Below, piece after piece: positions 1 to 6,827 of a stretch of 7,531 nucleotides of DNA; positions within the stretch are counted from its first letter, which is position 1, and each line of letters starts with the position of its first letter. The position numbers and the translations under genes are program-made. The DNA comes from an uncultured Muribaculaceae bacterium (GTDB lineage Bacteria; Bacteroidota; Bacteroidia; Bacteroidales; Muribaculaceae). The stretch spans positions 1 through 7,531 of the forward strand of contig CAJUIJ010000121.1 in the NCBI GenBank assembly GCA_910586175.1. The letters run 5' to 3'. Under the pieces are notes generated by a model. The model searched no databases, had not been told where the DNA came from, and saw nothing but the letters and a program-made list of their open reading frames with translations.

Positions 1-77
1 GTTTGGCAATGTTATATAGGTATAAGAAATCGTTTCATGATGTTAGGTTAGTTCGAAAAGTATTATGGAAAACACTA

Positions 78-118
78 AGAAGCGACAAGTCGGGAGACTT
101 GTCGCTTCTGCCGTTTTT
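78..118 (+). terminator. Strong intrinsic terminator
   Basis: A perfect 14-bp inverted repeat (AGAAGCGACAAGTC at 78-91, its complement at 96-109) encloses a GGGA tetraloop and is followed, four bases on, by TTTTT (114-118). This fits a rho-independent terminator for a plus-strand gene lying left of the window. Read on the minus strand the same stem is followed by TAGTGTTTTCC, so it may also stop transcription coming from the macroglobulin operon. Confidence 0.8.
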
Positions 119-137
119 CTATGGCTTTAGATAGACC

Positions 138-153
138 TCGCGACATGTCGCGA
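138..153. repeat. Perfect 16-bp palindrome
   Basis: TCGCGACATGTCGCGA is its own reverse complement with no central loop. It shares the GCGACA/TGTCGC core with the terminator at 78-109 and the small hairpin at 506-534. It could be a protein-binding site or a decayed hairpin of the same type; the sequence does not decide. Confidence 0.6.
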
Positions 154-170
154 ACACACCTCCAAAACCG

Positions 171-409
171 CTATGCAATATCAGGATGCAATACTGCTAT
201 GTAATATCCGGATAGCTTAACTACTATGTAATATCAGGATGCAAAACTGCTATGTAATATCCGGATGCAAAACTGCTATGTAGTATCCGGATGGCTTAAC
301 TGCTATGCAATATCCGGATGGCTTAACTGCTATGTAATATCCGGATGGCTTAACTTCTATGTAATATCTGGATGCTTAACTGCTATGTAGTTTGCGGATG
401 GCTTAACTT
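171..409. repeat. Nine-unit 26/27-bp tandem repeat
   Basis: Nine head-to-tail units, each starting CTATG, fill this span with no unique spacers. Unit starts are 171, 197, 224, 250, 276, 303, 330, 357 and 383, with lengths 26, 27, 26, 26, 27, 27, 27, 26 and 27. Two tail types occur: GCAAAACTG-like in units 1, 3 and 4, and (G)GCTTAACT(G/T) in units 2 and 5-9. Five units hold the perfect 8-bp palindrome ATCCGGAT; the others carry single or few changes (ATCAGGAT, ATCTGGAT, TTGCGGAT). The outermost units are the most divergent, as expected of an array growing by slippage. Function is unknown; an array of binding sites or a neutral minisatellite are both possible. Confidence 0.9.
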
Positions 410-424
410 GCGCAAACTGTTGAT

Positions 425-513
425 GCGAAGCCACTGGGAGAGAGGAGCCTCCGGCGACGACCACTAATTATATATGGTCGTCGCCGGAGGCTCCTCCCTC
501 CCGGTGGCTTCGC
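425..513. repeat. Long hairpin element A (39-bp arms, 11-nt loop)
   Basis: Arms 425-463 and 475-513 are complementary at 37 of 39 positions, around the AT-rich loop CTAATTATATA. The arms are GC-rich, beginning GCGAAGCCAC and ending GGCGACGACCA. No T run follows directly on either strand, so it is not a classic intrinsic terminator by itself. It resembles hairpin B at 7399-7474: both contain TATGGTCGTCG, then a CCTCC/TCCC tract, then a GTG and a CGC. It may be a REP-like dispersed palindrome. It would lie in the 3' untranslated part of the macroglobulin mRNA, where it could protect the end or block read-through. Confidence 0.9.
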
Positions 514-538
514 GACAAAAAATGTCGCTAAGCCTTTT
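506..538 (+). terminator. Small hairpin with T tract, possible terminator
   Basis: GGCTTCGCGACA (506-517) and TGTCGCTAAGCC (523-534) pair with one internal mismatch around an AAAAA loop and are followed by TTTT (535-538). In the plus direction this is a plausible weak terminator. In the minus direction, the 3' end of the macroglobulin transcript, the stem forms around a U-rich loop but no U tract follows. Its left arm is shared with the right arm of hairpin A, so the two structures cannot form fully at the same time. Confidence 0.45.
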
Positions 539-542
539 ATTC

Positions 543-577
543 ATTATTAATTATTCATTATTCATTATTCATTATTA
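543..577. repeat. ATTATTC heptamer repeat across the stop codon
   Basis: Three perfect ATTATTC copies (550-556, 557-563, 564-570) are flanked by ATTATTA variants (543-549 and 571-577). On the minus strand the unit reads GAATAAT. The stop codon of the macroglobulin gene (565-567) and its last residues NNNE are encoded inside this repeat. Because seven is not a multiple of three, successive units present stops in all frames. Confidence 0.85.
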
Positions 578-3500
578 TTGACCTTTAGCGATTCTCCTGC
601 TGAGTGGGCTGTTATCACCGGGGCGTATTGCGACTGTGCCTGTGCCACTCCGAGGGTGTATTCACCATCGCGGTCCACATAGCATTCGTAATTTATCACA
701 TGTGTACCTTTAGAGAGGTATGGTATGAAGAGGTTGGTCTGCGCATTGCGCACCTCGCGATAATACCACACGCCGTCGGAGCTTGTGTAGCCGGAAAGCT
801 GGTCGGCAGGTTCGAGACATGCTGCCCTCGGGTCGGTCACTGCCACATAGTCGAGGTTGCGGTCGCAGACTATTGTAAGCGTCACACGCACCTTGTCGCC
901 TTTCTTAAGCAGCTCGGTGGCACTCCTTGCCTCACCATCCTGACTTATGGCATACACACGCTTCTCTATGGAGAGCTGCGGCACAGATGCACTCTTCACT
1001 TCAAGTATAGGTGCAACATATGACGACACTACCCCACCCCATGCAGGGCCACTGCCCGACCGCTTCACCTCAAGGTTGGCACCGGAAGCTGCTTTCGGGT
1101 CGAGATCTACGGTAAAGGAGCCTGTGACAGAGAGATTGGCCGGCAATGCAACCGGAGCACCGTTAAGGGTCACAACCGGAGCGGCAGAAGAGGCTGTCCA
1201 TTCGGAGCCCGATGTGAGTATTGCATGAATGGCAGCGGCAGTATAACGAGACTCGCCCCAATTCTGCACTTGCTTGGAGATAACAAGCCACTGGCGCAAT
1301 TGGTCAACGGCCGGAGCTTCCGGTTCAATCATATCGAATGCTTCGAGCACACGAGCCGTGGCGATAATGTCGCCAACACCTTGACGGGAACCTGACAAGT
1401 TGGCAAACCACATACCCTTCTGCTCGCTCACAGAGGCAAACTGACGGAGCGATTCGAGTATGGTGTGAGGACGTTTCGGGTTGCCGTTACGATGCAGGAG
1501 CATAGCGGCAGTAGCCTTATCCTTAATATCGAAATCGCGCCAATCGGAAGCGATTTTTCTCAGCGCCACAGCCTCAAGAGGCTTGAACGAAGATGTGGAA
1601 CCTACATTTTCGAAAGCGCTCTTGTCGTAGAGATATTCGAGCAATTCTCCCACCGGCACATATTCGCGCTTCGACTTATTCCAATCTTTGGCAAACTCAT
1701 TATCGGCGTAAGCGAAAGCCTTACTTGCCATGCTCTCAGCCCCGGCCGGAAGACAACCCATATTTTTCAAGCCCGACAATATGTGGAGCACATAAGTCGT
1801 GATGAAACGGGAAGACTCCATATCCGGGCACCAGCTCCAACCACCGTCAGAAAGCTGCGCATCCCTTATTTCATCGAGCAATCGCGTCACACTCTTGCCG
1901 CTCTTGTCGGCATCAGCATAGTCCACGAGGCTCTGCATACGCATCGTCTCCGAGCGTGCATCGTTGACCCAAGGAGTATTGTTGAGCAATACGGTCTTCA
2001 ACTTCTCGTCGGTTTGCAGACCCGACACAAGAAGCGAATCGGCAGCGAGCTGCTTAACGCCGTCAATCAACTGCGGGTACTTGCTGAAAAGCGAATTTGC
2101 CACAGCATTGCCGAAGAGCGCATAAGCCTTCGACATTATGCTCACCGACTCCGGTTCGAGCATGCCGGGAAGAGCCTTGACACATTCCCACACCGGATTG
2201 TCACAATAAGATAGCGTCACGCTTGCATCCTTATCATAACGGGGTAGCTTGACTCCAAACGAGTCAGCACCCGGAGCGATATAGAAAGTCTCCGATTCCA
2301 CTACAGGCTGACTCGAAGGCAACACCGGCACCACGGTCTGCTCACCATCGGAGCAATCAGCTGCACGGGCTATGACACGCACGGTCACTGCATTTACATT
2401 TGCAGGAACATCAAACATCGCACTGACAGACTTGGAGGCTGAGGCCTGAAGATCTGTTACGTCAAACTTCTGCTCTGCGAGAACACTCCCTGTAGCAGCA
2501 TCACTTATCAAAATGCTGCATTCTGACGACATTGCCTCGCCGGTATTATTGAACACCGTAGCGGCTACAGAGACCTTATCGCCGGTGCGCATGAATCTCG
2601 GGGCATTCATCTGCACCATGAGCTTCTTGGCAGACTTCGAATCGAGAGTCAGCACGGTGCCCCGCATCTGCGGAGTGTAACCGAGCACCTGGAGCTGCCA
2701 AGTGCCGACAAACTCCGGCGCGGTGAAATCGAGAGAGCAAAGGCCGTCGGCATCAGTAGAGAGCGTAGGCATGAAGAATGCTATCGGGCATTCCACCTGA
2801 CGCATCGTCACATCGGCGGAGGCACCATTATCTTGTTCCGAGCCTGCACCTGCCTCTGTTGCGACTGCACCTGTCGAATAAACCTTATCGGATGAGTCAT
2901 AAACCTCATTCTCCACTTCGTCTGCCGACACGGACTCTTGCACTGCCATAAACTTATCGCTTTCGGGAGCAGCCGCCTTCATCAACTGATTTGAGCCTCT
3001 TATCCTCATGCTTGTCGGCATGATACTCGTCAATTCCTCTACCATCCTGCCGGCATAGAGAGAATAGCCATACTGGTTCCATGTGGGCGTGCGGAAAGTG
3101 TATTCGGGATAGCGATGGCTTGTGCGACCGAAATAACCTCCGTTGCCGGTTTGCCATATATTGTCGAAATTAACGCTCGACACCGGTGAGCGATACAGAC
3201 TGCCATAAGGATTGAACGACCAGCTGAAAGGCGCGATATCGTTGAGAGCCTTATTGGTCATGACTGCAATCACCGGAATTCCGCCTGAGGGAACACCCTC
3301 TTGCGAGAATCGGAACTTCCAGGACTGCTCAGCTCCGGGAGTTATATCACTGCGGAAGGTGTGCTGTTCCACATTGAGCTTCACAGACTGCTCGTAAGGA
3401 ATTATCACCACACGTGTCTGCTTAATATCGAGGTTGCGCATACCGTTCAGTTCGACGAAGGTCTGGAGATTATCAGCCGGCACTTCCACCGGAATCTCCA

Positions 3501-6306
3501 CTATACCGTCAGAGACACGCACCCACTCGCTCTTTACAGGTTTCTTGTTAGTGCAGATGGTAGCGAGTATCCAACTGTCGTCGAAGCTCGAACCGACCTT
3601 CACCTTTACAGACTTGGCACCCTTGGGGGCGACAATACGTGTCACCGGCACCCAAAGCGGAGTGCTGACAGGGGGCTTGACGTCAGAGTTGCGCCAGAGT
3701 GTCAACGAATCGGTCACCACCTTACAATCGGGAGAATCCTTGAAATCGGGAGTAACAGAGAAGCTCAGCGCATAACGACCCGACTTGACACCTGCGAGCG
3801 AAAGATTGAGTTCGGGAGTTTCAAACTCACCCTGTGCCACTACACCCCGAGCGTCGGAGAGACGATAATAAAGCGTCTTCTTGACGGGATGGTCAGCGAG
3901 GTCACGCACGGTGACATTGAACTTATTGGCAGAATCATTTACCTCTACACAGTCGGGAACTGATGCAAGAATCGTGAGACCCTCACCGAGCGAGAACCTC
4001 AGAGGGGCGGCCTGCTGCGATTCGCCGGCCGGATTCGTCACGACTACCTTAAGTTCATAACTGCCACGTGCGAAAGATGTGCCGACAAGGCCGTCAGTAG
4101 GAAGTGAAATGGTGAAAGATCCGTCGGCTGCCGTCACGGTCTCGCCACCGTAAGAGGCATCGGATGAAATACCGAAACGCCACAACGGCACACTGCTGAC
4201 AGCATAAGCCACTTTGCCACCTGCCACAGGCATTCCGGCGTAAGTCATCGCCACGCCATTGAACTTCAACACATCGCCAGCCTTGAACGAAGTGTCGGCA
4301 GACTCGATTGTGGAGAAGAATGTCGGCGACTTGTAGTCGGCCACCTCTACGGGTTCGCCGGTGAGCCATCCGCGATCATTCTTATCAGCAGTTTTTGATA
4401 CGCGCAAGCCCCAGGTGCCAAGCAATCCTGACTCGGGTATTGTAAAGGAAGCGTTGCAGCGTCCGAGTTTGTCGGTCACGAGTTCCTTGCTCTCCACCTC
4501 ACGGCCGTTGGCATCTACAAAAGATACTGTAAGCTTACGGTCGGCAGCCATATCGAGCACACAATCCTTCTCCGTATAAGCCACTATGGAGAACTGCACC
4601 TCCTGTCCGGGACGGTACACCGGCAAATCTTTCAGCAACTGCACGCATAGATTCTCATTATCGGCATTCTTATATTCATACGACTTATAAATTGTGCCGG
4701 TGAGGAAACTGTTTCCGCTCCTTACAATAAAGTCATAATTACCGTTGACTACTGAGACCTTGCCATCGGCATCGGAGGTTCTCACGAAAGTGGAGCCACC
4801 GGAGTTGTTGCGGGTGGGAGTAAAGGTTACCTTCGCTCCGGCCACAGGCTTCTGGTTGACGGCTGATACCACATAGAGGTCAGGAGCCTCCCCTTGCTCT
4901 TTATAAACTTTCAACACCGAGAGGTCGCTCACCAAGGCCAACGAGACGGAATTGGTCTTACTGGAGGTAAGGAATCCTGAAGCCTTGGGCGAAGCAGATG
5001 GTACAATTGCATAAAGACCGGAGGGGAGGGCCGGTATATTGACCAACGAGTCAAAAGCATCGGGCGATGCATTGTTGACTTTCACATGCACCGCGTGCAG
5101 AGGAGCGCCGGAAGCTGCGAGGTCGGTATATTTCACCCTGCGCGAACGGTCTGTGCCATTCACCTTATAGACGAGCAGATAGAAATCATATACGTTAGCA
5201 CCGCTCACCGAGGCCTGTATAGGTGTGTTCGGCAGGAGTTGCGATTGGTAATTCACATTGACGCGCTTGGAGAGCAAATCATCGATGGCGGCACTCACCT
5301 CCCCTATCTGCGGTGCATTGGGAAACTTGTCGCGATAAGCCGTTAGCATATCATACTTGCGACGCGCCACTGCATTGCGGTCGCTATCCTTTTCGGCGGT
5401 AAGCGAATTGCAATAATCCACCAAGAAGGCTGCGCCCCAGGGTGTATTGCCGAACTTATTCATGCACCTCTCAAGATAATCCTTGCGCTCGTCACCTGAA
5501 TAGCATTGCAGACGCAGATTGGATAGATATGCCTCAATCAGCTTGTCGGCATCGAAGCCATGACGGCCTAAGGCACGGTCGAGCAGTTCGATGCGGAGCA
5601 TGGCCGGACGCACCGAGGGTGATACAGCAGCCGGATAATTGCCGAATGGTATTATATCGCTCGAGCCATTGGCAAAAGTGCGGAGCAGATTGTCGGCTCG
5701 CACAGCCATGAAATCATATACCGAAAAACCGGCCTTCACCGCATCAGCGGCATCCTTGAGTATCGGCTCAATCTTGGAGAGCGGCACTGCGGCAAGTCTG
5801 TCGGCATCTGCCATGGCGCGGCTCACGAGAGTGCATACCGTCTCAGAGACCTGGTCGCGGCTCCATTCGAGCACATTGGCAGGTTTGGGGTCGAGAGGGA
5901 GTACACGCTTGTTGAACTTCCAGGCATTAGCCGAATAGATGTCGCGATAGAGCGTGGCCTCGAGCATCAGCGCGAGCGAATTGTAGGGGGCCTCGAGCAC
6001 GTTGGCCAGTGAGTCAAATCGAGCCAACGAAGCCTTGTAAGAATCTCCGTCGATCAGACCGGAAGCCACGTCAAGCTGTATTGCAGCTTGCAATGCCGTC
6101 AAGCCATCTTTGTTTTTCATAGCGTCGTCGAGTTTAGCGGCGGCATTCTTCTCCACCGTTTTCGGAAACGCGAAATCGGGAGAGGCGAAACTGTTGACGG
6201 GAGGGGCAGACTTCTTTTGGGCACCCCATGCCGGCAGAGCCAACAGGCAGAGTGCCAAACAAAAAAAGGAAGTCAGCAACTTCCCTTTGTTAATAGATTT
6301 AACCAT
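565..6306 (-). CDS. Alpha-2-macroglobulin family protein, exported, thioester-less
   Basis: A 1913-residue bacterial alpha-2-macroglobulin, a family thought to trap proteases in the periplasm. Residues 1-29 are a signal peptide (KGK, hydrophobic core, cut near AWG-A/QKK); LALC lacks a good lipobox, so a soluble periplasmic protein is likelier than a lipoprotein. Residues 30-350 are helical. MG-like modules follow; VYRPGQ at 563-568 marks MG2 and DYKSPTF at 657 starts the next module. A bait-region domain begins near 970, with a flexible bait-like linker at about 1088-1170. The A2M domain starts at VECPIAFFMP (1171-1180). The toroid (about 1360-1770) keeps DGGWSW (1487-1492). An MG10-like domain (about 1780-1908) has DQLSGY and QYAPVITAHSAG. 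The CxEQ thioester site is replaced by SIMS (1389-1392), as in thioester-less YfaS-type homologues. The start fits the signal peptide; no Shine-Dalgarno is seen. It is the last gene of the operon. Family assignment is firm; cellular role is inferred. Confidence 0.96.
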   Translation of the reverse strand: MVKSINKGKLLTSFFCLALCLLALPAWGAQKKSAPPVNSFASPDFAFPKTVEKNAAAKLDDAMKNKDGLTALQAAIQLDVASGLIDGDSYKASLARFDSLANVLEAPYNSLALMLEATLYRDIYSANAWKFNKRVLPLDPKPANVLEWSRDQVSETVCTLVSRAMADADRLAAVPLSKIEPILKDAADAVKAGFSVYDFMAVRADNLLRTFANGSSDIIPFGNYPAAVSPSVRPAMLRIELLDRALGRHGFDADKLIEAYLSNLRLQCYSGDERKDYLERCMNKFGNTPWGAAFLVDYCNSLTAEKDSDRNAVARRKYDMLTAYRDKFPNAPQIGEVSAAIDDLLSKRVNVNYQSQLLPNTPIQASVSGANVYDFYLLVYKVNGTDRSRRVKYTDLAASGAPLHAVHVKVNNASPDAFDSLVNIPALPSGLYAIVPSASPKASGFLTSSKTNSVSLALVSDLSVLKVYKEQGEAPDLYVVSAVNQKPVAGAKVTFTPTRNNSGGSTFVRTSDADGKVSVVNGNYDFIVRSGNSFLTGTIYKSYEYKNADNENLCVQLLKDLPVYRPGQEVQFSIVAYTEKDCVLDMAADRKLTVSFVDANGREVESKELVTDKLGRCNASFTIPESGLLGTWGLRVSKTADKNDRGWLTGEPVEVADYKSPTFFSTIESADTSFKAGDVLKFNGVAMTYAGMPVAGGKVAYAVSSVPLWRFGISSDASYGGETVTAADGSFTISLPTDGLVGTSFARGSYELKVVVTNPAGESQQAAPLRFSLGEGLTILASVPDCVEVNDSANKFNVTVRDLADHPVKKTLYYRLSDARGVVAQGEFETPELNLSLAGVKSGRYALSFSVTPDFKDSPDCKVVTDSLTLWRNSDVKPPVSTPLWVPVTRIVAPKGAKSVKVKVGSSFDDSWILATICTNKKPVKSEWVRVSDGIVEIPVEVPADNLQTFVELNGMRNLDIKQTRVVIIPYEQSVKLNVEQHTFRSDITPGAEQSWKFRFSQEGVPSGGIPVIAVMTNKALNDIAPFSWSFNPYGSLYRSPVSSVNFDNIWQTGNGGYFGRTSHRYPEYTFRTPTWNQYGYSLYAGRMVEELTSIMPTSMRIRGSNQLMKAAAPESDKFMAVQESVSADEVENEVYDSSDKVYSTGAVATEAGAGSEQDNGASADVTMRQVECPIAFFMPTLSTDADGLCSLDFTAPEFVGTWQLQVLGYTPQMRGTVLTLDSKSAKKLMVQMNAPRFMRTGDKVSVAATVFNNTGEAMSSECSILISDAATGSVLAEQKFDVTDLQASASKSVSAMFDVPANVNAVTVRVIARAADCSDGEQTVVPVLPSSQPVVESETFYIAPGADSFGVKLPRYDKDASVTLSYCDNPVWECVKALPGMLEPESVSIMSKAYALFGNAVANSLFSKYPQLIDGVKQLAADSLLVSGLQTDEKLKTVLLNNTPWVNDARSETMRMQSLVDYADADKSGKSVTRLLDEIRDAQLSDGGWSWCPDMESSRFITTYVLHILSGLKNMGCLPAGAESMASKAFAYADNEFAKDWNKSKREYVPVGELLEYLYDKSAFENVGSTSSFKPLEAVALRKIASDWRDFDIKDKATAAMLLHRNGNPKRPHTILESLRQFASVSEQKGMWFANLSGSRQGVGDIIATARVLEAFDMIEPEAPAVDQLRQWLVISKQVQNWGESRYTAAAIHAILTSGSEWTASSAAPVVTLNGAPVALPANLSVTGSFTVDLDPKAASGANLEVKRSGSGPAWGGVVSSYVAPILEVKSASVPQLSIEKRVYAISQDGEARSATELLKKGDKVRVTLTIVCDRNLDYVAVTDPRAACLEPADQLSGYTSSDGVWYYREVRNAQTNLFIPYLSKGTHVINYECYVDRDGEYTLGVAQAQSQYAPVITAHSAGESLKVNNNE

Positions 6307-6338
6307 AATATATTATTTGGATATTATCGTACCGGATT

Positions 6339-6827
6339 TTATCGATTTGCTTTCTTTCGGTCATGGCGATGCGTGAAGCGCATCTGCTGCATCTTGGCCC
6401 GCCATTTCTTCTCAGCCTCCTTCAGCTGGTAGAGCTGCTTCGGACTTAGAATCTTGCCCAACTTATCATCATACTTCTTCTCAATGGCGGCATCTTTTTC
6501 CTTGGCCGAGGTCAAGGCATTGGTAACCGATTCATATTCCTGCTCCGAAGCCTTGCCATCTTTCAGTCGTTTCTCAAGGTTGCGCGTCTCATGAAACACC
6601 TTGCCGCGCTCATCCATCATGGCCTTGTAAGTATCGAAAAAGGCCTTCTGCTGATCCTCCTTGAGATCTATCTCCTGAGCGAGAAACTTCAAGTGAAACT
6701 CACGCATTTCCTTGCGCATCTCACTGCGGCTCTTGCCTTTATTTTTCTGAGCGAATGCCGGCGACACCGAAGTCACCATAATAATGAGGAGAGATACAAA
6801 ATACTTGAAAATTATGCGTGTGTTCAT
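6339..6827 (-). CDS. Spy/CpxP-like periplasmic helical protein
   Basis: A 162-residue exported protein. Residues 1-26 form a signal peptide (MNTRIIFK, a hydrophobic stretch, then SPAFA before QK), giving a mature protein of about 136 residues. The mature part is highly charged and predicted wholly helical. It carries two motifs resembling the LTxxQ signature of Spy/CpxP proteins: LKEDQ at 55-59 (K in place of T) and LSPKQ at 127-131. Family members are periplasmic chaperones or stress sensors; in CpxP they restrain a sensor kinase. The tail (152-162, THRHDRKKANR) is basic with two histidines, and metal binding is possible but unproven. The start codon overlaps the stop of the upstream gene (ATGA at 6824-6827), implying translational coupling, and the macroglobulin gene begins 32 bp after its stop. 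Similarity to Spy/CpxP rests on motifs and composition only, so the assignment is moderately sure. Confidence 0.88.
   Translation of the reverse strand: MNTRIIFKYFVSLLIIMVTSVSPAFAQKNKGKSRSEMRKEMREFHLKFLAQEIDLKEDQQKAFFDTYKAMMDERGKVFHETRNLEKRLKDGKASEQEYESVTNALTSAKEKDAAIEKKYDDKLGKILSPKQLYQLKEAEKKWRAKMQQMRFTHRHDRKKANR

Larger units (their letters stand above)
1..564. other. Left intergenic region, structure-rich, no convincing gene
   Basis: No convincing coding region is present. In the first 77 bp two plus-strand frames are open from the window edge, one closing at 49-51 (TAG) and one at about 132-134. Either could be the tail of a gene from outside; the frame ending at 51, 26 bp before the terminator stem, has the more natural layout, but 16 residues are too few to identify. 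The rest is a terminator, a palindrome, a nine-unit tandem repeat, two overlapping hairpins and an AT-rich heptamer repeat, each listed separately. Confidence 0.8.

Noticed and set aside
1..134. Plus-strand gene tail entering from the left edge
   Set aside because: Two frames are open from the edge (ending at 51 and at about 134). The second runs through the terminator stem and the first gives only 16 residues. A neighbouring plus-strand gene is likely given the terminator, but the frame and product cannot be supported.
265..390. 41-residue open frame in the tandem repeat, with YVISGWLNC-type nonamer repeats
   Set aside because: It exists only because some repeat units are 27 bp; the 26-bp units break the frame, and it ends inside the array. 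No start context or hydrophobic signal supports expression.
171..409. CRISPR array
   Set aside because: The whole 26/27-bp unit repeats and there are no unique spacers; no cas genes are nearby.
1465..2214. 249-residue plus-strand open frame opposite the macroglobulin gene
   Set aside because: It lies wholly antisense to conserved toroid-coding sequence and has no recognisable domain, signal or neighbour. It is best explained by codon bias of the real gene.
3301..3963. 220-residue plus-strand open frame opposite the macroglobulin gene
   Set aside because: Antisense to the MG-domain coding region, with composition of a shadow frame (rich in His, Arg and Leu) and no family resemblance.
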